In this document: piece by piece, positions 8,207 to 16,352 of the stretch
Layout of the letters: the number at the start of each line of letters is the position of its first letter
Numbering within the stretch: position 1 is the stretch's first letter
The notes under the pieces: generated by a model
Databases searched by the model: none
Seen by the model: only the letters and a program-made list of their open reading frames with translations
Told to the model about the DNA's origin: nothing
NCBI GenBank assembly: GCA_025055455.1
Contig: JANWXD010000001.1
Coordinates: 1-64,000 of the forward strand
Reading direction: 5' to 3'
Origin: Bryobacteraceae bacterium
GTDB taxonomy: Bacteria > Acidobacteriota > Terriglobia > Bryobacterales > Bryobacteraceae
DNA length: 64,000 nt
Made by a program: the position numbers and the translations under genes

Positions 8207-9895
8207 TCAGGCGTTTCGAAGGTTGCGCGTGGGGCGCAGCCGCGACAGCAGCACGCCCGTGAGAATCACCACGAGGCAGCCGATGACGTTGTACCAGAGG
8301 AAGGAGACCCCCGTGAGCCGCCAAGTCAGGAAGATGGCCGCCTCGCCGGCGAGGACGGCGGCGAAGGCCGCGTTGGCCGTGACGCGCGGAAAGTAGAACG
8401 CTAGGATGAACACCCCGAGCATCCCGCCGTAAAAAAACGACCCCACCATATTCACGGCTTCGATGAGCGCGCCGAGGCTGCTGCCGAACTCGGCGGTCAG
8501 CACGGCGTACGCGCCCCAGAACACCGTAGCCGCTTTCGCCGCCCGAAGATAGTGCCGGTCGTCGGCCTCGGGACGGAAATGCCGGCGGTAAATGTCCACG
8601 ACCGTGACCGTGGCCAGGGAGTTGATCTCAGCCGAGATCGAAGACATGGCCGCGGCGAAGATGGCGGCCATGATCAAACCCACCACGCCGGCCGGCATGT
8701 AGCGCGTGACGAACGTCAGGAAGATGTAATTGGTGTCGTTGGCGCCGGAGACGCCGCGGCTTTCGGCGAACTCGGCGGTCTGGCGCCGCACGGCTTCGAA
8801 GGCCTGTTCCGCCTGGCGATATTCGCGCACGCGCTCCGCCTGAAGCGCACCGTCCCCGTTCGCGCGCGCCTCGAGCAGCCGTTCGGCCGCCTCCCGGCGA
8901 GCGGCAAACGCGGATTCATAGCGCGCCTGGAGCGCACCGAAGCCTTCCTGCCGTTGGAGCTTTTCGAGCGTCACCGGCTGAAACAGCAGGGGTGGCCGTT
9001 CGAAGATGTAAAACACAAACACGATGGCGCCGGTGAACAGGATGAAGAACTGCATGGGCACTTTGGCCACGGCGTTGAACAACAGGCTCAGGCGGCTCTG
9101 GGCGATGGACTTTCCGGTGAGATACCGCTGGACTTGCGACTGGTCGCAGCCGAAGTAGGACAGCGCCAGGAACATGCCGCCGATCAGGCCGCTCCAGAGG
9201 TTGTAGCGATCGTTCCAGTCGAAGTTCGTGGTCACCGCGTTGAGGCGGCCGGCCGCGCCGGCCAACGTCAGGGCCTCGAGAAAAGAAACGTGGTCGGGCA
9301 GCAGCGCGATGGCCGTGACGAGCGCGGCCACGATGCCCGCGAACATGATGAGCATCTGCTGGAAGTCAGTCCAAGTGACGGCTTTGATGCCGCCGAGCGT
9401 CGTATACAGCACGACCAGCGACCCCATCACCAACGTGGTGATCCGGTCCGGCCAGCCTAGGATCACGGTGAGCACCACCGCGGGGGCGTAGAGCGCCACA
9501 CCCACGGCAAGGCCGCGCTGGATGAGAAAAATGAGGCTCACTAGAAACCGAGTCTTGGCGTCGAACCGATGCTCCAGATATTCATATGCCGTATAGACTC
9601 CGGCGCGGTGAAAGATGGGAACCGCCGTCACCGATAGCAGGATCATGGCCAGGGGCAGTCCGAAGTAGAACTGCACGAAGCGCATTCCGTCCACGTACGC
9701 CTGGCCCGTGGTGGAAATGAACGTGATGGCGCTGGCTTGGGTCGCCATGATGGAGAGCGCCATGGCGTACCACGGCATGGTCTTGCCAGCAAGCAGGTAT
9801 TTGCCGACGGTGTCGGTTCCGCGGCCGCGCCGCAGGCCATACCACACCACGGCAACCAGCGATCCGGCCAGCACGGCCCAGTCGAGCGGCCTCAC
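8207..9895 (-). CDS. Sodium:solute symporter (SSS family)
   Basis: About 562 residues, polytopic inner-membrane transporter of the SSS/SGLT family. The family signature region is present (GGIKAVTWTDFQQMLIMF), as are the unwound first helix (LSIMATQASAITFISTTGQ) and the late MSSISAEINSLATVTVVDIY segment. I take the GTG at 9895 as the start. It overlaps the stop of the upstream small gene in GTGA, and the protein then opens M-R-P-L-D-W. A longer frame extends further upstream but runs through that gene. A charged ~90-residue segment between two membrane helices (roughly positions 8750-8980) is predicted helical and rich in Ala/Glu/Arg, longer than usual. A sugar is the likely substrate from context, not proven. 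Confidence 0.88.
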   Translation of the reverse strand: MRPLDWAVLAGSLVAVVWYGLRRGRGTDTVGKYLLAGKTMPWYAMALSIMATQASAITFISTTGQAYVDGMRFVQFYFGLPLAMILLSVTAVPIFHRAGVYTAYEYLEHRFDAKTRFLVSLIFLIQRGLAVGVALYAPAVVLTVILGWPDRITTLVMGSLVVLYTTLGGIKAVTWTDFQQMLIMFAGIVAALVTAIALLPDHVSFLEALTLAGAAGRLNAVTTNFDWNDRYNLWSGLIGGMFLALSYFGCDQSQVQRYLTGKSIAQSRLSLLFNAVAKVPMQFFILFTGAIVFVFYIFERPPLLFQPVTLEKLQRQEGFGALQARYESAFAARREAAERLLEARANGDGALQAERVREYRQAEQAFEAVRRQTAEFAESRGVSGANDTNYIFLTFVTRYMPAGVVGLIMAAIFAAAMSSISAEINSLATVTVVDIYRRHFRPEADDRHYLRAAKAATVFWGAYAVLTAEFGSSLGALIEAVNMVGSFFYGGMLGVFILAFYFPRVTANAAFAAVLAGEAAIFLTWRLTGVSFLWYNVIGCLVVILTGVLLSRLRPTRNLRNA

Positions 9896-10044
9896 GGCGT
9901 GAACGTCCTGGCGAAAAGGTAGAAGACCACGATTTGAAAGGCCAGCCAGCCCGCCACGGCTAAGTACAACCGGGGCCACGTGCCGAGTACGGGCGGTGGC
10001 TCGTCAATGGAAACCTCCGGGCGGACGAGATCCGGCGGGCTCAT
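9892..10044 (-). CDS. 50-residue single-span membrane protein coupled to the symporter
   Basis: A small gene supported by context. Its ATG overlaps the stop codon of the PIG-L gene (ATGA at 10044-10041) and its TGA overlaps the GTG of the symporter gene (GTGA at 9895-9892), so all three should be translationally coupled. The product starts MSPPDLVRPEVSIDEPPP, is acidic and proline-rich at the N-terminus, and then has one hydrophobic helix (~residues 27-46, LYLAVAGWLAFQIVVFYLFA). It resembles the very small partner subunits found next to some SSS transporters. No family could be recognised from sequence, and the accessory role is inference from the overlaps. Confidence 0.75.
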   Translation of the reverse strand: MSPPDLVRPEVSIDEPPPVLGTWPRLYLAVAGWLAFQIVVFYLFARTFTP

Positions 10045-12554
10045 GGCAGCACCTTGGCGGCGCTCAGCAGATTGGCAAAGATGCGGTAGGCGCCGGGAAC
10101 GCCGGCCGGCAACTGGCGGAACCAGGATAAGGCAGTGAAGACGTACGCTCCCTTGCCGTGGCGCGCCACCAGCGTGCCGCCCAGCAGGGGCTTCTCGCCC
10201 GGATCGTGGGTGGCCCACAGCGGCTGGTAGCGCGGATCCCACTCCACGGCGAAGTACAAGCCGCGCTCCTGCACCCAGCCATCGAAGTCGGCGGCGGTGA
10301 TATGGTTCGGAGCCTTCAGCAGTGGGTGGTCCGGATCCGGGAAACTGACCGGCGCGTCCTCGACCGACACACGCGCGCGCCCGACCCGGAGCGGGTACGG
10401 CCCGAGCTTGTCGAGCCCCGCGGACTCTCCTCCGAACCCGAGTACGTTGTACTGCACGACCAGCGTCCCGCCGCGTTCCACGTAGTCGAGCAGGCGGTGG
10501 ACATTGGCGCGCAAGTCGGCGCGGACGTTGAAGGCGCGAACTCCGGTGACGATCGCGTCGAAATGGCCGAGCTCACCGCGGGCCAGGTCCGCGCTTTCGA
10601 GCAACGTTACTTCACAGCCCAGCTGCCGCAGTGCGGCGGGCACCTCGTCGCCTGCTCCCATGATGTAGCCCACGGACCGCGCCAGCGTCCGGACGTCGGT
10701 GCGCACCAGCCGAGCTTGCGCCCGCGGAAACACGGTGCGCGGCTCGATGTGGGGGTAGCGAACCGTGACCATGCCCCTGTCCACCTCGCGCGTGCCCAGG
10801 GTCGCCACCGCGCGCGCCACTCCGTTGGAGGGCTCCGCCGGGGGCGTGAGCAGGAATCGCACCGCAGTGTGTTCTCCCGCGTGGGCGATGCGAAACGGCG
10901 CCGAGACCGGCTCGACGCGCCAACCCGCGGGCAGCTCCAGCCGCAGCGTCCCCTCTACGTCGGCGGCGTTGCTCAGCAGGAGTACTTCGATCGGTTTGGG
11001 ACCGGGATGGGGGAAGAGGAGAGATTGGGCCGCCGCCCGCACGGCCACCGGCGGGACGATCTCGAAGGGTCGCGTCAGTTCGCCGACCGCCCGGTCCACA
11101 TAGCGGTGAATCACAGGGCGCTCGAGCTCGACTTCGTGTTCGTCGAAACGCAAGCGGAACCGTGCGCGCAGCACCGGCTCCGGGTCGGCCCGATTGACGA
11201 GCTCGGGTTCGTCGATCGAATACCGGGCGCCGGCGGGCGGATGGCGCAGCCAGAACGGCTGCGAGTACGCCTGAGTGTCCGGGATGCGCACACTGAGGGC
11301 GTGCCGCAGCGGCTGGTTGTACGCGAGCGGCTTCGCCAGCTCCGCCGCCGGCGCTTGCGGGACGCCTTCCAGCCGCACCCCGGCGAGGGTCACAGCGAAT
11401 GGCGACCGGTTCACGGCGGTGATCTCGACCTTGACGGTGGAACCTGGGACGGCGTGCGGCCGGTCGGTCGAGGCGTCCAGCCACAGGCCGGCGGCCAAGG
11501 CCAGCGCCTCGTCCAATTCGGCCAGCTTGCGCGCGCCCCAGGGATCCCGGATCTGCCGGATGAGAGGCCGGGCGTCGAGCAGCAGGGGAATCACCGCCGC
11601 CGGGTTGCGAGGGTCGAAGCGGCGAAGGGCTTCTGCCAAAACCGGAGCCACAGCCGCACCGCCCGGCACACGGTTCCAGGTGGTGTCGACGCCGTCGAAC
11701 AGATCCTCGTTGGCAGGTTCTCCCGCCACGTGGACGAGATAATTCTTGACCGAGCCCCTTCGCTCGGCGGAGCCGAATCCCTGGCTGCGGTGCATGCTGC
11801 GGCTCATGCCCGCAATCTCGGCGTAGGAATAGCCGAGCCGCGGGTCGTATTCCCCGGTGTCCACGACCACGAAGCCTCCGGACTCCCGGGCTAGCCGCTG
11901 CTGCTCTTCGCTCCAGAAAAAGACGTTCCAAACGACCCGCTTGGCTTGCCAGGGCTGGACCCATCGAAGCTGCTCGGGGAAGCGCGCGGGGTCTGCGGCG
12001 GCGAAAAAGGCCTCTTTGCCGAGCAGGGCGGAGGCCTGATGATGGCCGTGCCCATCGCGCGGGGTGCCGCTGAAAACCAGCACGATGACATCCGGACGGA
12101 ACCGCCGGATGGCCAGCACGATGTCGCCGAGCACTGCATCTCGCCCCCACTTGGCCACGGTCTCCTCGGCGGATTTCGAAAAGCCGAAGTCGATGGCGCG
12201 GGTGAAGAACTGCTCCGCTCCATCAATGCGCCGGGCGGCCAGCAGTTCCTGGGTACGGATCACGCCCAGCAGGTCTCCCTGCTCCGGACCGATGAGATTC
12301 TGGCCGCCTTCGCCCCGAGTCAGCGACAGGTAGGCGGTGGTGACCTTCCGGCCGCGGGCCAGATAGGTGAGCAGAGCAGTATTTTCGTCGTCCGGGTGGG
12401 CGGCGATCATTAAAGCGCTTCCCAGCACATTGAGTTGCTCCAGCGCCAACCACAACCGAACGGCGCCGGCCAAGTCCCGTTGGGCGGCCGCCGGCACGGC
12501 GGCGAAGGTGCCGATGAGTACAACGGCCAGGAACTTGACCAACACGGCGGACAT
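10041..12554 (-). CDS. Secreted PIG-L (LmbE-like) family deacetylase, large form
   Basis: About 837 residues from the ATG at 12554, chosen because a signal peptide follows at once (hydrophobic run VLVKFLAVVLIGTFAAV, cleavage after AAAQ). The open frame continues upstream but without one. The zinc-site motif AHPDDE lies at residues ~52-57, with the later GHGHH motif, as in GlcNAc-type de-N-acetylases. The remaining ~550 residues are beta-rich (NPCBM/galactose-binding-like) and a C-terminal segment near FDAIVTGVRAFNVRADL looks like a glutamine-amidotransferase-like fold. These large secreted forms are typical of Acidobacteria and act on acetylated sugars or glycoconjugates; the substrate is unknown. 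The stop overlaps the next gene's ATG. Confidence 0.85.
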   Translation of the reverse strand: MSAVLVKFLAVVLIGTFAAVPAAAQRDLAGAVRLWLALEQLNVLGSALMIAAHPDDENTALLTYLARGRKVTTAYLSLTRGEGGQNLIGPEQGDLLGVIRTQELLAARRIDGAEQFFTRAIDFGFSKSAEETVAKWGRDAVLGDIVLAIRRFRPDVIVLVFSGTPRDGHGHHQASALLGKEAFFAAADPARFPEQLRWVQPWQAKRVVWNVFFWSEEQQRLARESGGFVVVDTGEYDPRLGYSYAEIAGMSRSMHRSQGFGSAERRGSVKNYLVHVAGEPANEDLFDGVDTTWNRVPGGAAVAPVLAEALRRFDPRNPAAVIPLLLDARPLIRQIRDPWGARKLAELDEALALAAGLWLDASTDRPHAVPGSTVKVEITAVNRSPFAVTLAGVRLEGVPQAPAAELAKPLAYNQPLRHALSVRIPDTQAYSQPFWLRHPPAGARYSIDEPELVNRADPEPVLRARFRLRFDEHEVELERPVIHRYVDRAVGELTRPFEIVPPVAVRAAAQSLLFPHPGPKPIEVLLLSNAADVEGTLRLELPAGWRVEPVSAPFRIAHAGEHTAVRFLLTPPAEPSNGVARAVATLGTREVDRGMVTVRYPHIEPRTVFPRAQARLVRTDVRTLARSVGYIMGAGDEVPAALRQLGCEVTLLESADLARGELGHFDAIVTGVRAFNVRADLRANVHRLLDYVERGGTLVVQYNVLGFGGESAGLDKLGPYPLRVGRARVSVEDAPVSFPDPDHPLLKAPNHITAADFDGWVQERGLYFAVEWDPRYQPLWATHDPGEKPLLGGTLVARHGKGAYVFTALSWFRQLPAGVPGAYRIFANLLSAAKVLP

Positions 12555-12575
12555 CCAAACAAGCGGGGGTCGGGT

Positions 12576-13445
12576 ATGAAACTGGCGGAGTGGTGGGGTT
12601 GGGCGCGGCGGAGAATCCGCAGAGCCGAGCCGCGCGAGCCGGCCATCGGCCTGGCGTTGGGCGGCGGCTTTGCCCGTGGAATCGCTCATATTGGGGTGCT
12701 CCGGGTCTTCGAACAGCACCGGATTCCTATAAGGTACATCGCCGGCGTCAGCGCCGGCTCCATCGTGGCAGCCGCCTTCGCCAGCGGACGCTCGGCAGAG
12801 GAGATCGCTGGCGTGGCGGGCCACATGCGATTCCGCGACGTGGCGCGCTGGACGCTCAGCCGCATGGGGCTGATGGACAGCGACCGCATGGAAGGCTTCC
12901 TCAAGAAGTTGCTAAAGGCTTACACCTTCGAGCAGATGCGCATCCCCCTGGCCGTGGTGGCCACGGACCTGAACGCCGCCAAACCCGTCGTGTTTCGCGA
13001 CCGGGGCGAGGTGTTCCTGCCCATCCGCGCCAGTTGCGCTTATCCAGGCCTGTTCCGTCCCATCCGCTACGACGGCCGCTACCTGGTCGACGGCGCCATC
13101 ACCATGGAGATTCCCGCACTGCCGTTGCGGGAAATGGGGGCCACACACGTGGTGTCCGTGGTGCTTCCGATGCCGACCCCCTTGGTGGATCCGCAGAACT
13201 TGTTCCGCGTGGTCAACCAGTGCTTTCAGATCCTCCAGGCGCGCACGGACTGGGAGTGGCGCAAACATTCCGACGTGGTTGTAGCCCCGGAGGTGAGCGG
13301 TAGCGGTTGGGACTCCTTCGGGGATAGCGAGCGGCTCATCGCCGCCGGGGAGCAAGCCGCCCGGGCCGCGCTGCCCATGATCCTAGCCTGGATCGAGGGC
13401 CGTGTCACGCCCCGCGCCCGCCAACCGGGCCGCGCGCGGGCCTGA
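12576..13445 (+). CDS. Patatin-like phospholipase family protein
   Basis: A 289-residue alpha/beta hydrolase of the RssA/patatin type. It shows the oxyanion-hole motif GGGFARG, the nucleophile elbow GVSAGS and the dyad aspartate in DGAIT, which together define the Ser-Asp lipid acyl hydrolases. The ATG at 12576 is taken as start. An upstream extension of the frame would overlap the divergent PIG-L gene, whose start is only 21 bp away. There is no clear signal peptide, so the product is probably cytoplasmic or membrane-peripheral. The C-terminus ends in an Arg/Pro-rich tail. The lipid substrate is not evident. Confidence 0.9.
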   Translation: MKLAEWWGWARRRIRRAEPREPAIGLALGGGFARGIAHIGVLRVFEQHRIPIRYIAGVSAGSIVAAAFASGRSAEEIAGVAGHMRFRDVARWTLSRMGLMDSDRMEGFLKKLLKAYTFEQMRIPLAVVATDLNAAKPVVFRDRGEVFLPIRASCAYPGLFRPIRYDGRYLVDGAITMEIPALPLREMGATHVVSVVLPMPTPLVDPQNLFRVVNQCFQILQARTDWEWRKHSDVVVAPEVSGSGWDSFGDSERLIAAGEQAARAALPMILAWIEGRVTPRARQPGRARA

Positions 13446-13446
13446 G

Positions 13447-13926
13447 CTATTCCTCCTCTTCCTCCAACTGCTGGGCCAGGTAGTTCTCGTAGCCGACCTC
13501 CTTGATCATGTGGAGCTGCGCTTCGAGCCAGTCCACGTGCCCCTCTTCGTCTTTCAGGAGCTTTTCCAGCAAGTCGGCGGAGGCATTGTCCCCCAGTTCG
13601 CGGGCTTTCTTGATTCCGTTGTTGTACATCGTCACGGCCCCCAGCTCGAGCTTGAGGTCGTTTTCCAGTTGGGCCTTGACGGTCTCACCGATGTTCAGCG
13701 GCAGGGTTTCTCCCATCCGGGGCATCCCATCCAGAAAAAGAATTCGTTCGATCAGAGCCTCGGCGTGCTTCATCTCCCCGATGGCGTTCTTCTTGATATG
13801 CTCGCCGAGCCTCTCGTAACCCCAGTTTTCGCACATCTCCGCGTGCACCATGTACTGGTTGACCGCGGTGAGCTCCTCTTTGAGCGCTTCGTTCAGGATC
13901 GCGATCACTTCCTTGTGTCCACGCAC
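13447..13926 (-). CDS. bfr: Bacterioferritin
   Basis: A 159-residue ferritin-like protein of normal bacterioferritin length. The dinuclear ferroxidase ligands are all in place (E18, E51, H54, E94, E127, H130), and the inter-subunit heme ligand M52 is present in EMKH. This marks it as a heme-binding bacterioferritin that stores iron as a 24-mer. Translation starts at GTG 13926 behind a purine-rich AGGGGGA. The C-terminus ends in a run of five glutamates. It converges with the patatin gene with one base between the stops. Confidence 0.96.
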   Translation of the reverse strand: MRGHKEVIAILNEALKEELTAVNQYMVHAEMCENWGYERLGEHIKKNAIGEMKHAEALIERILFLDGMPRMGETLPLNIGETVKAQLENDLKLELGAVTMYNNGIKKARELGDNASADLLEKLLKDEEGHVDWLEAQLHMIKEVGYENYLAQQLEEEEE

Positions 13927-14282
13927 TGCTGTATCCCCCTGTGATTTCGATTACTGGTCCGTACCGTGACGTTCGCACGTCCAAGGTTCAATTCTAGCAG
14001 GCCCCACCATAGCGCGGCGACTAGCTCCTTCCCGCCGCCCACCGATGGCCCGACTCGCAAATTGAGTAGAACGAACCGGGGAAAAGTAGGCGTACCGGTA
14101 TCGCTCAGCTTGCTCCGGACAGCGAACCGGCGTGTGGAAGCAGGATGAAAACGGCGGCGGAACAGTCCTGATCGAAGGGAGCCCAGCCCGGAACGAACCT
14201 TCCTCGATTCAAGCCCGCCACAGACAGCCGACAATGCCCGGCATTCCGTTGCGACCCCAAGCAGAGTACGAGAACCGCTATG
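13927..14282. other. Intergenic region upstream of bfr; start of the duplicated segment
   Basis: About 355 bp without a supportable gene. The part next to bfr must hold its promoter, but I see no convincing -35/-10 pair. From about 14221 the sequence matches the region starting near 15701 (shared core CAGCCGACAAT), which is the non-coding flank of the tandem duplication described for the neighbouring genes. Confidence 0.6.
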
Positions 14283-14880
14283 TTACCTGCTACTTTTATC
14301 GATGACATAAGGAACCTCGTGGTGCAGCAACGAGCTGTCCTGTTCGTGCTCACCGCGGCTTGGCGAGATCCGGTTACGATCAATCCTGATTCGCAACCGT
14401 CGCTGATCGATTCTTGCCCCCACCAAGTACCCCATCACAGCCCCTACGGACCACGTAGCCAGGAGCGCCCCCCCTTCCCTCCCTCTCCAAGTCAACTCCC
14501 TGGGCCAAAACGTAGTAGCCTACTCCGATCGGAAAGACCGCGGCAAGCAAAAATCGCGCCGGCCCTTTCCTCCACCGCACCGTCGCCTCGGATAGTAACT
14601 CTCGCGAGACCGTGTCCGACCCTTCGGCACCACGTTGGGGTCCGAGGTGCGCTTCACTCGCAGCTCGAGGGCCTCCGGCAGCACCTTTTCGACGCGGCCG
14701 CGAATGTGCACGCCGTTCAGCAGCACCGTCTCGTGTCGCGCTTCTCGACCAGTGGGGCGAGCTCTCCCCAGGCGACGACAAGCTGTTTGGGAGCGCCGGC
14801 AGACAGAGCCGGCACCGAGCCCGGCGCTAGCACCAAAGCCCAGGACAGCGTGTAGTTACGGATTGGCTTGCGCATGGCGT
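14221..14880. repeat. Direct duplication, left copy
   Basis: Roughly 660 bp aligned with 15701-16352 over the gene and ~60 bp of downstream non-coding DNA. Identical stretches include GCAACGAGCTGTCCTGTTCG and CTCACCGCGGCTTGGCGAGA. This copy contains the frameshifted gene. The distance between copies is about 1.48 kb, with the divergent paralogue between them. Confidence 0.85.
14283..14875 (-). pseudogene. Third, frameshifted copy of the small envelope-protein family
   Basis: Closest relative is the intact gene at 15757-16350. From ATG 14875, with a good GGAGAGGAGG upstream, the reading opens with a signal peptide and APLVEKRDT, then breaks. Compared with the intact copy, an A is missing after 14733 (CTCGTGTCG against CTCGATGTCG), one base is missing near 14605-14612, and one C is gained in the C7 run at 14468-14474. 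Translating across these shifts restores the family sequence segment by segment: VLLNGVHIRGRVEKVLPEA, then ARFLLAAVFPIGVGYYVL, then GYLVGARIDQRRLRIRID. Three independent indels make a sequencing error unlikely. Confidence 0.85.
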
Positions 14881-14935
14881 AGTGCCTCCTCTCCATCTCC
14901 ACCCATGCCGCGGTCGGAATCCTCGTGCCAGCTCC

Positions 14936-15550
14936 CTAGGGTCGACGGAGGGAGCCCGTCTTGCGCCGCTCGAGCGTCCGTCGTGCCAGTATCGGGAGCA
15001 CTTCCGGAGCCCGTGGCTTGGGCGTTCGGCTTCCTCGAGGGAGGCTTTGGCTGGACGCGGACGAACAAATAGTCAGTATCAAGATCGCGCCGATCACGTA
15101 GCCAAGTATGGCTCCGACCGCGGCGATGCCGAAGTAACCGGCCGCTCCGATCATCTCGGGACCCAGGCCCGAAAACCCCAAAAGAACGGGCAAACCGAGA
15201 AACCCGGCCACACCTAAAGCGATTCGCGCCCCGCCTTGCCTCGACTCGACGGTGAACGCTGAGACAAGGCGCCGGGAGACTCGTGCCCGGCCCTTCGGCA
15301 CTAAGTTTGGGTCTGAAGTGCGCTTCACCCACACCTCCAGCGCATCCGGCAGCACCTTTTCCACCCGTCCCCGGAGCTGCACGCCGTTCAGCAGCACCGT
15401 CTCGATGTCACGCTTCTCGACGAGCGAAGGGAGTCGCTCCCACGTGGCGAGGACCTCCGCGGGCGCGCCGGCCACCAGTAGCCCCGCCAACCAGCACCAT
15501 CCAACGCCCAGCATCGCCAAGCGGCGAATCACGACACGATGAGAGTGCAT
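14936..15550 (-). CDS. Small envelope protein, divergent paralogue with different C-terminus
   Basis: A 204-residue protein with an N-terminal signal or anchor (hydrophobic LAMLGVGWCWLAGLLVAGAP). Residues ~45-95 (LVEKRDIETVLLNGVQLRGR, then VLPDALEVWVKRTSDPN) are clearly homologous to the neighbouring 15757-16350 product. That segment is a short beta-rich module resembling an RNA-binding Sm-like or PepSY-size fold, function unknown. After it come two or three membrane-spanning segments (~105-165) that differ from the paralogue, and an Arg/Pro-rich tail. It sits between the other two copies, so it is probably the older duplicate. No family name recognised. Confidence 0.7.
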   Translation of the reverse strand: MHSHRVVIRRLAMLGVGWCWLAGLLVAGAPAEVLATWERLPSLVEKRDIETVLLNGVQLRGRVEKVLPDALEVWVKRTSDPNLVPKGRARVSRRLVSAFTVESRQGGARIALGVAGFLGLPVLLGFSGLGPEMIGAAGYFGIAAVGAILGYVIGAILILTICSSASSQSLPRGSRTPKPRAPEVLPILARRTLERRKTGSLRRP

Positions 15551-15700
15551 TCCGAGCCCCTAGCTATGGGGCCTCGCCGGGCAGGCTTGAAGCCTCCACA
15601 CGGCCCGGACCGGCGACGACTTCCACGTAAACAACCGGCGACCGACCCACCGGCAGTTGTACTGCGGGTCCATGAACCGATTTCAGCCTGCTACCGACAG

Positions 15701-16352
15701 CCGACAATACCCGGCCTTACGTTGCGATCCCGAGCAAAGTTACGAGAAGCGCTGTGTTACATGCTGCTCTTATCGACGACATAAGGAGTCTCGCGAGGCA
15801 GCAACGAGCTGTCCTGTTCGTTCTCACCGCGGCTTGGCGAGATCCGGTCAGGATCGATCCTGATTCGCAACCGTCGCTGATCGATTCTTGACCCCACCAA
15901 GTACCCGATCACGGCGCCTACGGACCATATAGCCAGGATCGCCCCACTTCCCTCCCTCTCCAAGTCGACTCCCTGGGCCAACACATAGTAGCCTATTCCG
16001 ATCGGGAACACCGCAGGCAGCAAAAATCGCGCCGACCCCTGCCTCCACTGCACCGTCGCCTCGGATAGTAACTCTCGCGGCACTCGTGTTCGACCCTTCG
16101 GCACCACGTTCGGGTCCGAGGTGCGTTTCACTCGCACCTCCAGGGCCTCCGGCAGCACCTTCTCCACCCGGCCGCGAATATGCACGCCGTTCAACAGCAC
16201 CGCCTCGATGTCGCGCTTCTCGACCAAGGGCGGGAGTTCCGCCCAGGTCGCGACGACTTCTTTCGGCCCTCCCGCTAACAACGCCGGGGCCAACACGACC
16301 GCCAGCAGCATGGCCAGAGCAGCTTTGTGTTCAGCGACTCGCTTGCCCATGA
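15701..16352. repeat. Direct duplication, right copy
   Basis: Partner of 14221-14880, carrying the intact gene. The shared non-coding flank (15701-15756) shows that the duplication event copied more than the coding sequence, placing its left boundary near 15695. Confidence 0.85.
15757..16350 (-). CDS. Small envelope protein of unknown function, intact family member
   Basis: A 197-residue protein: signal peptide (~residues 1-27, ending LLAGG), the family core (VEKRDIEAVLLNGVHIRGR, VLPEALEVRVKRTSDPN), a loop VPKGRTRVPREL, two membrane helices (~108-125 FLLPAVFPIGIGYYVL and ~135-152 AILAIWSVGAVIGYLVG) and a charged tail starting RIDQRRLRIRID. It has a strong GAGGAGG ribosome site and overlaps the end of the SurA-DsbA gene by 20 bp, so it is probably cotranscribed with it. 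It is the likely parent of the broken copy at 14283-14875. No known family could be named. Confidence 0.75.
   Translation of the reverse strand: MGKRVAEHKAALAMLLAVVLAPALLAGGPKEVVATWAELPPLVEKRDIEAVLLNGVHIRGRVEKVLPEALEVRVKRTSDPNVVPKGRTRVPRELLSEATVQWRQGSARFLLPAVFPIGIGYYVLAQGVDLEREGSGAILAIWSVGAVIGYLVGSRIDQRRLRIRIDPDRISPSRGENEQDSSLLPRETPYVVDKSSM

Noticed and set aside
10158-11894. 578-residue plus-strand open frame
   Set aside because: Opposite the PIG-L gene, which has a signal peptide and AHPDDE. The plus frame is Arg/His-rich without structure.
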